Shown: positions 45,835-54,699 of the stretch, in pieces
Layout: every line of letters starts with the position of its first letter
Numbering within the stretch: position 1 is the first letter of the stretch
Assembly (NCBI GenBank): GCA_021647365.1
Contig: JAKIUW010000010.1
Location: forward strand, 30,300 to 94,299
Reading direction: 5' to 3'
From: Cocleimonas sp.
GTDB taxonomy: Bacteria > Pseudomonadota > Gammaproteobacteria > Thiotrichales > Thiotrichaceae
Length of the DNA stretch: 64,000 nucleotides
The notes under the pieces: model-generated
The model's database searches: none
What the model was told of the DNA's origin: nothing
Seen by the model: the letters and a program-made list of their open reading frames with translations, nothing else
Program-made: the position numbers and the translations under genes

Positions 45835-47988
45835 ATGGCTAATGCCAGTCAAAAACATCGCGAGTTAGAGTTCATATCACCTTTAGGTCAGGACGTATTA
45901 CTACTTCATCGCTTCAAAGCGGTAGAAGAGTTAGGGCGTCCATTTAATTTTGAACTAACTCTTAGAAGCAGCAAAGAAGATATAGAGTTTGAATCACTGC
46001 TTGGACAAAATGTTTCTGTCAGGCTAGATGTTTCTGGTAATCAAGAACGATTTTTCAATGGGTATATTACCGAATTCTCCCAAGGTGAGAACGCAGAAGG
46101 CTTTGCTACTTATTTTGCAACTATTTCTCCTTGGTTATGGTTTCTTAAGCGCACCCAGGATTGTCGAATCTTTCAAGAACAAAAGGCTACAGATATTATA
46201 GAATCCGTCTTCCGTGACAACGGCTATACTGATTACGAAGTTCGCCTAAACAACAGCTACAGAAATCGAGAATATACAGTTCAATACAGAGAATCAGACT
46301 TCAATTTTGTATCACGACTCATGGAAGAAGAAGGCATCTACTATTTTTTCAAACATGAGGAAGGTAGACACCAGTTAGTTCTTTGTGACGGCTACTCTGC
46401 ACATGAAATGATCCCTGCCTACGAAGCCATCCCCTATTTCCCGCCTGACTCAACAACCGTTCGCCACGAAGATACAATCAACCACTGGAAACAAAAACGT
46501 AAAGTGCTATCTGGTTCTGTTGTATTGAATGATTTTGATTTTAAGCTCTCTAATGCGGACATTCACAACGAGTACACTTTCCCTAAACACCATGAAAAGG
46601 CCGATGCAGAAATATATGATTACCCTGGTAACTATATAACGTCTGACGAAGGACGTCATTACGCCCGTATGCGACAAGAAGAAATACACTGCCAATATGC
46701 GACTGTAAAAGGCCAAAGTACCGCAAGAGAATTTATCGCAGGAGGCTTGATGAAAATGACCAAGCATCCTAGAGATGATCAAAACACTGAATACCTCATC
46801 ACAAAAGTTACTCACAAAGTAGATCAAGATTCTTTTGGTTCCACAAAAAAAGGGGCAGCAGGGTTCATTTACAAAAATAAATTTAGCGTTATTGAAAGCC
46901 TCACTTCATTTAGGGCAGCTTGTCTAAATAAACCACCCCTCACAGATGGTCCACAACATGCCACTATCGTAGGCCCTGCAGGTGAAGAAATTTATTGTGA
47001 TGAATTTGGTCGAGCCAAAGTACAATTTCCATGGGATAGATATGGCAAGAACAATGAGAACAGCTCCTGCTGGATTAGGGTATCTTACAATTCAGCTGGA
47101 GGCAGCTTTGGAACAATGGTTCTCCCCCGCGTTGGGCAAGAAGTGATCGTCGATTTTTACGGAGGTAACCCAGATAGACCCGTCATTACAGGACGAACAT
47201 ACAATGATATGTGTAGAGTCCCCTATGCTCTGCCAGCTAATAAAACAAGAATGACAATGAAATCTAGCACCCACAAAGGCAAGGGATCTAACGAGCTACG
47301 CTTTGAAGATGGCGCTGGAAAAGAAGAGATTTTCATGCACGCACAATATGATCAAAATAATGTTGTGGGAAACAATGAAACAACAAAAGTTGCAGTTGAT
47401 AGAACAGAAGATATTGGCAATAACGAGACTATTACTATTGGTAATAATCGTACAGCGTCTGTGGGTGTTGATGAGTCAATAACCGTTGGCAGTAACCGAA
47501 CTGAATCTGTCGGAGCTGATGAAACAATAACAATTGGCAGTAACCGAACTGAGTCAGTCGGGTCAAATGAAAAAATAAGCATTGGTAGCAATCAATCAAT
47601 AGATGTTGGTAGTGATCAATCATTGAGCATTGGTAGTAGCCAATCAGTCAAGGTAGGTAAAAATAAAACTGAAACAATCACAATTGCTAAAGCCTTGTCT
47701 GTCGGTGCTGCCTATCAAGTTTCTGTCGGTGCAGCAATGAATACTACTGTGGCACTTATTCAAGCAACAGAAGTTGGTATTAACAAAATAGTAAAGGTTG
47801 GAAATAAGTACTCATTAAATGCAAATGATGAAATTTCTTTGGTAACAGGAAAATCAAGCATCGTGATGAAAAGTGATGGCACTATTACCATTAAAGGTGT
47901 GGATATTAATGTGATTGCAGATGGTGAAATCAACACAAAATCAAAGAAAAATACTGTCATGAAAGGCAAAAAGATTCTTAAGAACTAA
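45835..47988 (+). CDS. vgrG: T6SS spike protein VgrG (TssI)
   Basis: 717 residues; TTAGGA ribosome site. Residues about 1-375 are the gp27-like part (GYITEFSQGENAEGFATY, RESDFNFVSRLMEEEGIYYFF). The gp5 OB-fold is at about 378-475 (DEFGRAKVQFPWDRYG, WIRVSYNSAGGSFGTMVLPRVGQEVIVDFYGGNPDRP). From about 500 to 640 comes the triple beta-helix with an eight-residue rhythm (VGSNRTES, IGNNETIT). The tail (VMKSDGTITIKGVDINV) is a short extension with no toxin domain. Trimers tip the Hcp tube and carry the effector. It leads an operon with six following genes on the same strand. Confidence 0.96.
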   Translation: MANASQKHRELEFISPLGQDVLLLHRFKAVEELGRPFNFELTLRSSKEDIEFESLLGQNVSVRLDVSGNQERFFNGYITEFSQGENAEGFATYFATISPWLWFLKRTQDCRIFQEQKATDIIESVFRDNGYTDYEVRLNNSYRNREYTVQYRESDFNFVSRLMEEEGIYYFFKHEEGRHQLVLCDGYSAHEMIPAYEAIPYFPPDSTTVRHEDTINHWKQKRKVLSGSVVLNDFDFKLSNADIHNEYTFPKHHEKADAEIYDYPGNYITSDEGRHYARMRQEEIHCQYATVKGQSTAREFIAGGLMKMTKHPRDDQNTEYLITKVTHKVDQDSFGSTKKGAAGFIYKNKFSVIESLTSFRAACLNKPPLTDGPQHATIVGPAGEEIYCDEFGRAKVQFPWDRYGKNNENSSCWIRVSYNSAGGSFGTMVLPRVGQEVIVDFYGGNPDRPVITGRTYNDMCRVPYALPANKTRMTMKSSTHKGKGSNELRFEDGAGKEEIFMHAQYDQNNVVGNNETTKVAVDRTEDIGNNETITIGNNRTASVGVDESITVGSNRTESVGADETITIGSNRTESVGSNEKISIGSNQSIDVGSDQSLSIGSSQSVKVGKNKTETITIAKALSVGAAYQVSVGAAMNTTVALIQATEVGINKIVKVGNKYSLNANDEISLVTGKSSIVMKSDGTITIKGVDINVIADGEINTKSKKNTVMKGKKILKN

Positions 47989-47990
47989 CA

Positions 47991-48503
47991 ATGCAAAAAC
48001 AGTCAGAATCTAAAAATAGCCAAACGCTAGAAACGCTTCAGGAGGATACTCAATCCCCCCTTGAAGCGTTGTTGCAACAAAAAACACAATCCAGTGATGA
48101 GAAAGAAGTAGAAAACTATCCTAATAGCCTTATTGGACAAGTCTCTACTTTTGACGAATCTGGCTATCCCATAGTGAACTTCTCTATCAACAACAAAGAA
48201 TATACGAAAAAAGCTAGTAGTACGGTAAGTATTGGAATAGAACAAATTGGTAGCGACTGTTTGATATGCTTTAACCACGGCAATATTAAAGAGCCCATTA
48301 TCACAGGCATCATTCAACAACCAGAAACTATTGATGAAGATAAGCCAATGGTCATTCATTCTGAATCAGGCATTATTCTTAAATGCGGCTCATCAAGAAT
48401 TGAACTTACAGAAGATGGCACGATCAATATCCAAGGTATGCATATTAACAGCCAAGCCTACGGTCCGCACCGCATTAAAGGCGGCTCGGTGAAAATTAAC
48501 TGA
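47991..48503 (+). CDS. DUF6484-domain protein of the VgrG operon
   Basis: 170 residues, starting 2 bp after vgrG. A hydrophilic N terminus (about 1-45) precedes a DUF6484-type region (SLIGQVSTFDESGYPIVNF, then IGSDCLICFNHGNIKEPIITGIIQ). The C-terminal part (IILKCGSSRIELTEDGTINIQGMHI) resembles the beta-helical tail of VgrG, so it may pack on or extend the spike. Such proteins accompany VgrG and DUF2169 genes; the role is not established. Confidence 0.75.
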   Translation: MQKQSESKNSQTLETLQEDTQSPLEALLQQKTQSSDEKEVENYPNSLIGQVSTFDESGYPIVNFSINNKEYTKKASSTVSIGIEQIGSDCLICFNHGNIKEPIITGIIQQPETIDEDKPMVIHSESGIILKCGSSRIELTEDGTINIQGMHINSQAYGPHRIKGGSVKIN

Positions 48504-48504
48504 T

Positions 48505-49698
48505 ATGAACTTATATAACGCCACCCCATTTGCTGCTGCCTATAGTCTAGGCATACAAAAGAGTGGGCGAAACTGCTTGGTAATTGTAGTAAAAGCAACG
48601 TATAAATTACCTGAAAAAAGTGGTGATACGCCAGAGCTTGCTGAAGAGCAAATCGAGCCATTTGAAACGGATACTTATACAGATGAGCCAGGTTTAAGCG
48701 CACCAATTTATGAGAATGACTACGCCACATTTAAACCACGTTGCGATGTTCTACTCCATGCTTCTGCTTATTCACAAAAACCTGTAACCGAAAAAAAAGT
48801 AGGCTTCAAAGTAGGCAAGCTTGCAAAAGTGTTTAATGTCATTGGAGCTAGACACTTAATAAGATCAACATCAGGTAACACACCAACCAAATCAGAACCC
48901 TTCACTCAACAAAAAATAAGCTACAACACGGCTTATGGCGGCTCTGATAAAACAGGCAAACAAGATAAAGATGGGGAAGATATTTTTAAAAGCTTTATTC
49001 AAAATCCAGTAGGTGTTGGCTACTACCCAAGTAGCAACGCCGATGAACGCACTGGCAAACCACTCCCTCAAACTGAAGAAGTTGGCTACCCTATTACAAG
49101 CTTTAAAAGTAAAGATTACATTCCTCAATCCTTCGGGCCAGTTGCAAGAAACTGGTACCCACGCCGCCTTTTAGGTGGCACTTATGATAAACATTGGAAT
49201 GATAATATCCGACCATTTTTACCAGAAGATTTTGATGAACACTATTATCAATGCGCCCCCAAAGACCAGCAGATGCCGCACATAAAAGGGGGAGAAGAGG
49301 TTGTTCTAGTGGGTATAGTCCCACAAGGTAAATTACAATTTAATTTACCCAAAGTATCCGTACCTATGCAAGCAATGTTAAGCAATGGAGAACGCCACAA
49401 CCTAGCCCCTGTTATTGATACACTCATAATTGAACCCGATGATGAAAGATTCACAATGGTTTGGCGTGCACGAATAGCGCTAAAGAAAAATGTGCACGAA
49501 GTCGATACGCTCATTGCAGGCAAGCCAACTCCCGCATGGGAGCGCGCCAGAATGATGGATAAGTTATTCCTTCCACTAGACCAACTTAATGCCTTTGAAA
49601 AACGTATGAGAAAACAACTTGCAGAAGAAGAGCGCCTACGAAAGCTCAATGAAGATAATGGTGATAGTAATAATCTTGCCAAAGAGGTTAAACCATGA
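48505..49698 (+). CDS. DUF2169 T6SS adaptor/chaperone
   Basis: 397 residues, starting 1 bp after the DUF6484 gene. DUF2169 signatures: NATPFAAAYSLGIQKSGRN, VVVKATYKLP, FETDTYTDEPGLSAPIYENDYATFKPRCDVLLHA. In Agrobacterium a DUF2169 protein loads a PAAR-like (DUF4150) nuclease onto VgrG; the same gene pair occurs here. The stop overlaps the next start (ATGA), so translation is coupled. Confidence 0.88.
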   Translation: MNLYNATPFAAAYSLGIQKSGRNCLVIVVKATYKLPEKSGDTPELAEEQIEPFETDTYTDEPGLSAPIYENDYATFKPRCDVLLHASAYSQKPVTEKKVGFKVGKLAKVFNVIGARHLIRSTSGNTPTKSEPFTQQKISYNTAYGGSDKTGKQDKDGEDIFKSFIQNPVGVGYYPSSNADERTGKPLPQTEEVGYPITSFKSKDYIPQSFGPVARNWYPRRLLGGTYDKHWNDNIRPFLPEDFDEHYYQCAPKDQQMPHIKGGEEVVLVGIVPQGKLQFNLPKVSVPMQAMLSNGERHNLAPVIDTLIIEPDDERFTMVWRARIALKKNVHEVDTLIAGKPTPAWERARMMDKLFLPLDQLNAFEKRMRKQLAEEERLRKLNEDNGDSNNLAKEVKP

Positions 49699-50753
49699 GC
49701 CGTCCTCTAGCGATTGCAGGAATGGGCATGATCTCTTGCCTAGGAGAAGGTGCAGAAGTGAATGCGGCAGCCATGCGCTGTGATTATGATGGTTTTTCAC
49801 AAACAACCTTTAATCAACCCTTTAGTGCAGAGCCTCAGTTAGGTGCACAGATAGAAACAGAATTGCGTGGCATCCCAAAACTGACTTATATGAACAAGGT
49901 TGCAATAAAAGAAGCAATCAAAGACCTACCAGAAGGCTACGAAGGTTTAACCATTATTTATTGTATGCCAGAGAAATCACGACAGTCATTTTTCAGCAAT
50001 GAAGACGCTTTACGTGAGATTATGGAAGACACCTTTCAGGAACTCCATTTAGGTAGTTTAGGCCCTGCATCTTCTGCGTTTTGGCAACACCGATGCGGCT
50101 TTGTAAGCGCACTAAAACAAGCACAAGAACTGTTATATAAACAAGGGCGAGAATATGTGCTTATCGTATCAATCGACAGTTTATTAAATAATGCGACACT
50201 CTCTCAATATGGTGGTGGGCTTTATGGTGAAGATAGACGCTTATTAGGCGATGGTCACTCCAATGGATTTATACCGGGCGAAGCAGCAACCGCTATCTTG
50301 CTAAGCACTCGAAAAGATAATTCAACCGTCATTATAAGTGGTGTAGGTGAGGGAAAAGAAACTGCTACACTGGATAATGAAGAAGAAGTTTTAAGAGGCA
50401 ATGGAATAGCGGATGCCATTAAACAAGCCTCCAAAGATGCTGGTGTAGAAATACACAATACGGGCTTTCGAGTTAGCAGTGTTTCAGGTGAAGACTACTT
50501 TTTTACAGAAGCTGCATTGGCTCAAATTAAAACACTAAAACAAAAAGTTGATGAGCAGCCTCTATGGCATCCTGCAGACAGTGTTGGAGAAATAGGCGCA
50601 GCAATTGGTTGCGCAATTACCGTTATGACCTATTATGCATTTACAAAAAACTATGCACTTAGTCATAATGCACTCTGTCATATCAGCAACGATAATTCAC
50701 AAAGAGGGGCTTTTATCATGCAATATAAACCCTCAAAACAACAAGGAGCTTAA
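49695..50753 (+). CDS. Ketosynthase/thiolase-fold protein, probably non-catalytic
   Basis: 352 residues, overlapping the DUF2169 stop by four bases. Thiolase-fold layout: LAIAGMGMISCLGEGAEVNAAAM at the start and a nucleophile region LGPASSAFWQHRCGFVSALK. At the places where ketosynthases carry their two catalytic His, one sees SVSGEDYFFTEAAL (no HGTGT) and DSVGEIGAAIGCAI (no GH). Condensing activity is therefore doubtful. Homologues are found in T6SS effector operons between DUF2169 and PAAR-like genes, suggesting a structural or loading role. Confidence 0.75.
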   Translation: MSRPLAIAGMGMISCLGEGAEVNAAAMRCDYDGFSQTTFNQPFSAEPQLGAQIETELRGIPKLTYMNKVAIKEAIKDLPEGYEGLTIIYCMPEKSRQSFFSNEDALREIMEDTFQELHLGSLGPASSAFWQHRCGFVSALKQAQELLYKQGREYVLIVSIDSLLNNATLSQYGGGLYGEDRRLLGDGHSNGFIPGEAATAILLSTRKDNSTVIISGVGEGKETATLDNEEEVLRGNGIADAIKQASKDAGVEIHNTGFRVSSVSGEDYFFTEAALAQIKTLKQKVDEQPLWHPADSVGEIGAAIGCAITVMTYYAFTKNYALSHNALCHISNDNSQRGAFIMQYKPSKQQGA

Positions 50754-50755
50754 TC

Positions 50756-52378
50756 ATGGCAAATGAAGTATTTGCAAATGACTTGGAGATTGCCTGTAAA
50801 AGAGCAGATGGAAAATCAATCGCTTGTTTTCCTGACCCTTGTTTTAGCCCTCCCTCTCCTAGTGCTGGCTGGATACTAATCCCTTATGCCAATACAGCCT
50901 ATGCAAAAGACACTAGCAATGCCTCTAAAACCGTTTTTATTAGCGGCAAGCCAATAATGAAAAAGGATGTTTCCTTCTTTAAAACAAGCACAGGAAACGA
51001 GCCAGCGGCAGGGCCAAAGGGTCAGTTTACGGGAGTAAAAAAAGGTAAGGCTTATTTCACTAGTTGGTCAATGAATGTAAAAGTTGAAGGGGAAAATGTT
51101 GATCGTCATACGGATGGAATGACTCATAATCATGGGTCTAAGTCTGGGAATACTGCGATTTGGACTTATTCTGATACCAACCATGCACCACCAGAATGCC
51201 AAGATGAATGTGTAAAAATAGAGGTGAAGTGCGGCAAAGGTACAACTAAAAGCCAAGCAAAGGCTATTTGTTCTGGAACTAAAAGCAAACCAAAAGAAAA
51301 AGATAAAAAAACTAAGCAAAGGAAGGGATTTAAAAAGAAAATTATTGCTGAAGTAAAAAAAGGCTTTGCAAAAAAAGGAATTAGTTTGACAGGCTCTGAT
51401 TGGAAAAAAGAAAACTGCATACCTTTGCATTTGATAAAACCAGATAAAAACCTTAATCTAAAAGATGCCCACAATAAATTGAATGAAGCAATGTCCGACC
51501 TAAGTGGTTTAAGTTTTGATTTAAGTGATGAACTTTTAGATACATTTATTAGTGCTAATTGGAAAGAAGGTGTAAAACAAGTATTGATAGGGGTAATAGG
51601 AAGAGATCCTATAGAGTTTTTTAGTAAAAAATATCGTTTTGGAAAAGCCATAGTAACTGGAGGTGAAATTGCCGCTGAAGCTGAAGAAGCAATTGATACA
51701 TTATATAAAGGCTGGGAGGATGCTATGAAAGAGATGCATTCTCAATTAGACGATATGCAAAAAAAGTTACTTGACTCTAAAAAGTGGCTAAAAGATCAAG
51801 GAGACATAACTGGAGATGAACTAGCAGAAATGCAAAAGCAAGCGGCTAAAAAAGGATGCTTAGGAGCTAGAAAATGCCTTCTAGAGCCTTATAATTCAAG
51901 CACAGGTAACTTAGGAAAGAGTATGTTTTCAAACAAAGGTTGTTGCCCTGGTCAAACGGCACATCATTTAATTCCTAATTCTGCTTTTCAGGAAGAAAGA
52001 GGAAAAACAAACAGTAATATTGATGATTGTAAAAAATCATTTTGGAGTAAGCAAGGGACTTACTATACAGAAGGAGGTTCACCGACTGTTTGTGTAGAAG
52101 GAATCAATCAGCATCAAGGGTCTCATGGAGATATTCATACTGATTCAAAGACACTATTTGATATGGTACCAAACCCTCACTATAGTGCATATCGCAATAA
52201 AGCTATAACTGCCCAGAAGCAAACATTCCCGAGCAGTAATTGCAGTACAAAATGCATGAAGTCTCAACTAGACAATTACTATAAAAAAGCGTGCAGAAAA
52301 GATAGTTTCCCGACTCGAAAAACTGATGGTATTGGCAGTGTTGATCAACCTATTAGTAATTCAACAATTTCTAATTAA
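50756..52378 (+). CDS. T6SS effector: PAAR-like (DUF4150) domain with C-terminal GHH2-type nuclease
   Basis: 540 residues; AAGGAG ribosome site. Residues about 1-140 form the PAAR-like DUF4150 tip (CFPDPCFSPPSPSAGWILIPY, KTVFISGKPIMKKDVSFFKTSTGN, GKAYFTSWSMNVKVEGENV, DRHTDGMTHNH). A Lys-rich linker (about 165-210) and a helical region (230-365) follow. The C-terminal domain (about 372-510) has CCPGQTAHHLIPNSAF with His403/His404 and CVEGINQHQGSHGDIH with His457, fitting the Tox-GHH2 HNH-type DNase group (AHH in place of GHH). Many Cys suggest metal binding. It would be carried on VgrG by the DUF2169 adaptor and degrade DNA in rivals. Confidence 0.85.
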   Translation: MANEVFANDLEIACKRADGKSIACFPDPCFSPPSPSAGWILIPYANTAYAKDTSNASKTVFISGKPIMKKDVSFFKTSTGNEPAAGPKGQFTGVKKGKAYFTSWSMNVKVEGENVDRHTDGMTHNHGSKSGNTAIWTYSDTNHAPPECQDECVKIEVKCGKGTTKSQAKAICSGTKSKPKEKDKKTKQRKGFKKKIIAEVKKGFAKKGISLTGSDWKKENCIPLHLIKPDKNLNLKDAHNKLNEAMSDLSGLSFDLSDELLDTFISANWKEGVKQVLIGVIGRDPIEFFSKKYRFGKAIVTGGEIAAEAEEAIDTLYKGWEDAMKEMHSQLDDMQKKLLDSKKWLKDQGDITGDELAEMQKQAAKKGCLGARKCLLEPYNSSTGNLGKSMFSNKGCCPGQTAHHLIPNSAFQEERGKTNSNIDDCKKSFWSKQGTYYTEGGSPTVCVEGINQHQGSHGDIHTDSKTLFDMVPNPHYSAYRNKAITAQKQTFPSSNCSTKCMKSQLDNYYKKACRKDSFPTRKTDGIGSVDQPISNSTISN

Positions 52379-52391
52379 AGAAGAGGAACTT

Positions 52392-53378
52392 ATGTTAAAA
52401 GAAGCTTTATTTCCAACTTTAGAGAAAGCACTAGGCAAAAGATATTCTATTGTTTCTTCTTATGTTTTTGATAAAAACACCATTGCATTTTTTGCTGTTA
52501 GACCCTATAAAGATAACTGGAACTCATATCTTAAGTTGATAATATTTAGACCAGACGGTCAATGGTATGCCGCTGAACTAAATGGGATTTGGGGAAAACC
52601 TTGGTTTGGCGGCATTATAAAGCACCCAAGACACCAGCTTCTATTTGTTAGTGAGAATGGTGATACGCACACAGCTGTAGGGGGATATCCATTAACGTCA
52701 CAAGGAGCTATTCCAAAATCTAGGTCAGCGCTAAAGACGAGTGACTTCCCTGCTTTATTTTTTCATAATGCTAAGTCCATTAATGGAAAAATCTATACAG
52801 TTAATAGCATGAGAGGAGTTTTTAAGTTCACTGGTAGTGAATGGATTCAATTAAAAAGTGGGCTTCCTGATTATGAAGATATAGTTGGTAGAAATTATGG
52901 TTTTCGTGATATCGATGGTTTTTCTGAAGATGACATCTACGCTGCTGGAGGGGATGGTGACTTATGGCATTGGAATGGTGAAAAATGGCGGCAAATTGAC
53001 TGCCCAACAAACGCTCTTTTAACAAATATTTGTTGTGGAGATGATGGACTCGTTTATATCACCATGAATAAGAACGCTATTCTTTGTGGACGCGAAGATA
53101 ACTGGGAATTCATCAATCAAGATATGTCAGATAGGTTCGAAAGCATTGTCTGGTTCAAAGACCGTATCTACCTTTCAAGTTCATACCAATTATTTCAGAT
53201 TAAAGATAATAAGTTTTCTGCTGCAAACGAAGGTGAATTTCGTTCTTTGTTGTGGGGCAGGCTTTCAGTTGGTGATGGCATTATGGTCGCTGCCTTAGAT
53301 AGACGCATTGGTATTTATGATGGTAAAGAATGGACAATTGTATCTGAAGGAAAGAAAGTCCCTTGGCAGCAAGATTAG
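52392..53378 (+). CDS. Putative immunity protein (beta-propeller-like)
   Basis: 328 residues from the ATG at 52392 with GAGGA upstream; an in-frame start at 52326 would overlap the effector and is rejected. No signal peptide, so cytoplasmic, as expected for protection against a DNase. Repeated W-rich strands (TVNSMRGVFKFTGSEWIQL, AAGGDGDLWHWNGEKWRQID, ILCGREDNWEFIN, IGIYDGKEWTIV) suggest a beta-propeller. Assigned as immunity because it directly follows the effector gene; no sequence family was recognised. Confidence 0.65.
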   Translation: MLKEALFPTLEKALGKRYSIVSSYVFDKNTIAFFAVRPYKDNWNSYLKLIIFRPDGQWYAAELNGIWGKPWFGGIIKHPRHQLLFVSENGDTHTAVGGYPLTSQGAIPKSRSALKTSDFPALFFHNAKSINGKIYTVNSMRGVFKFTGSEWIQLKSGLPDYEDIVGRNYGFRDIDGFSEDDIYAAGGDGDLWHWNGEKWRQIDCPTNALLTNICCGDDGLVYITMNKNAILCGREDNWEFINQDMSDRFESIVWFKDRIYLSSSYQLFQIKDNKFSAANEGEFRSLLWGRLSVGDGIMVAALDRRIGIYDGKEWTIVSEGKKVPWQQD

Positions 53379-53383
53379 AAATA

Positions 53384-54604
53384 ATGTCTTTGTCTAAGTC
53401 ACTCCAACAACAACTAAAACACGACACCCCCTACGCATGGTTCCTACGCGACCAAGCTAGTGTTAGCCCCGTCTTCTACCGCAAGCATCTTGCAGAGCTT
53501 GATGAGCGCCTTGAAGCATATCTCGATTGTTATCTAGTCAGTCAGCGTGCGGGAGAATCCTTACTACCTATCTTAGACATGTCTGACTGGGGTGCTGTTT
53601 TTGTAACCGCTCTCACTGCTATTCGTACCAATGATACCGAATCATTTGAATTGGCCTTAAATGCACTTGAAGAAGAGTCTCAAGCGAAAGAATTAAGCGA
53701 TGCGTTCTGTTGGACATCATTTGAACAATCTAAGTCTTTTTTAGATAAGGCAATTCTTGATAAAAACCCTCTAGCGCGTATCGCGGGGATTACGGCTGTT
53801 GCTTATTTTACCCCGCAGATTTCACCTGAATTGTTAGACACCTTTTTAAAAGATAAGTCACTAGGCGTCATTGCCGCTACGATTAAAGTTATTGGTGAAA
53901 ATAAACTTAACGATTATGATGAAAAGCTCTGGGAGTTTCTCACCCATGAAGATGAAGAGATCAGATTCCGCGCTGCATTCTCAGGTAACTTGATAGGTGT
54001 TCAAGGGGCTTACGAGGCTTTACAAAAATTCTGCTTTGGTGATGAAACCCCATATTTACGTGAGGCACTTTCGTTGCTTTATCAGGTAATGCCTGAAGGT
54101 GATATTAGCAACACTTTAGCACGCATCCAAAAATCATCTCTTTCAGTGCGTATCAAAGCTTACAGTATCGCTATGGCTGGTTTGCCCGATATGGTCCCTG
54201 TGTTACTTGAGTGGATGGAAGACCCAGAGTACGCACCCTTAGCAGGCGAAGCTTTTAGCTTTATAACAGGCGCTGATATTGAAGAAGATGATTTAAGCAT
54301 TCTGGATGTAGAAATCTGCGAAAGCCAAGAAGCCCCCTTGGCTGAAAAACGCAAATCAGACCCCTGGACTGAAGCCTACGAAGATGATCTCCCTTGGCCT
54401 GACCCTGAACTAACAGGCAACTGGTGGAAAGCACACCAGCAACACTTCCAAAATGGAACCCGCTACCTTGCAGGAAAAACACTCGAAGAAAATAATCTAC
54501 AGGCCGTTTTAAAGAATGGAACACAACCACAACGCCACATCGCCAACTTAATACTGTCTATTCAAGACCCTTCAAGAGTAATTAAAACGGTTCAACTACT
54601 TTAA
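53384..54604 (+). CDS. TIGR02270-family HEAT-like protein of T6SS loci
   Basis: 406 residues from the ATG at 53384; an earlier TTG overlaps the immunity gene. Helical HEAT-type repeats in the middle (LDKNPLARIAGITAVAYF, DKSLGVIAATIKVIGENKL, EDEEIRFRAAFSGNLIG). A conserved C-terminal part reads DLPWPDPELTGNWWKAHQQHF and GTRYLAGKTL. The family occurs mainly near VgrG/DUF2169 genes; the function is unknown. Last gene of the vgrG operon. Confidence 0.8.
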   Translation: MSLSKSLQQQLKHDTPYAWFLRDQASVSPVFYRKHLAELDERLEAYLDCYLVSQRAGESLLPILDMSDWGAVFVTALTAIRTNDTESFELALNALEEESQAKELSDAFCWTSFEQSKSFLDKAILDKNPLARIAGITAVAYFTPQISPELLDTFLKDKSLGVIAATIKVIGENKLNDYDEKLWEFLTHEDEEIRFRAAFSGNLIGVQGAYEALQKFCFGDETPYLREALSLLYQVMPEGDISNTLARIQKSSLSVRIKAYSIAMAGLPDMVPVLLEWMEDPEYAPLAGEAFSFITGADIEEDDLSILDVEICESQEAPLAEKRKSDPWTEAYEDDLPWPDPELTGNWWKAHQQHFQNGTRYLAGKTLEENNLQAVLKNGTQPQRHIANLILSIQDPSRVIKTVQLL

Positions 54605-54621
54605 GTATCCAATAAGTTATA

Positions 54622-54647
54622 TCATGTAAAACTAGGGGGGTGTGCTT
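54622..54647 (+). repeat. CACACCCCCC-type half repeat (copy 15)
   Basis: Between the TIGR02270 gene and the next kinase gene, in the sense of both. Confidence 0.85.
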
Positions 54648-54699
54648 CCTCTGCATCTAAAGTAATGTAAAAAATACTCCTTTAAATCTAAATACCTCC

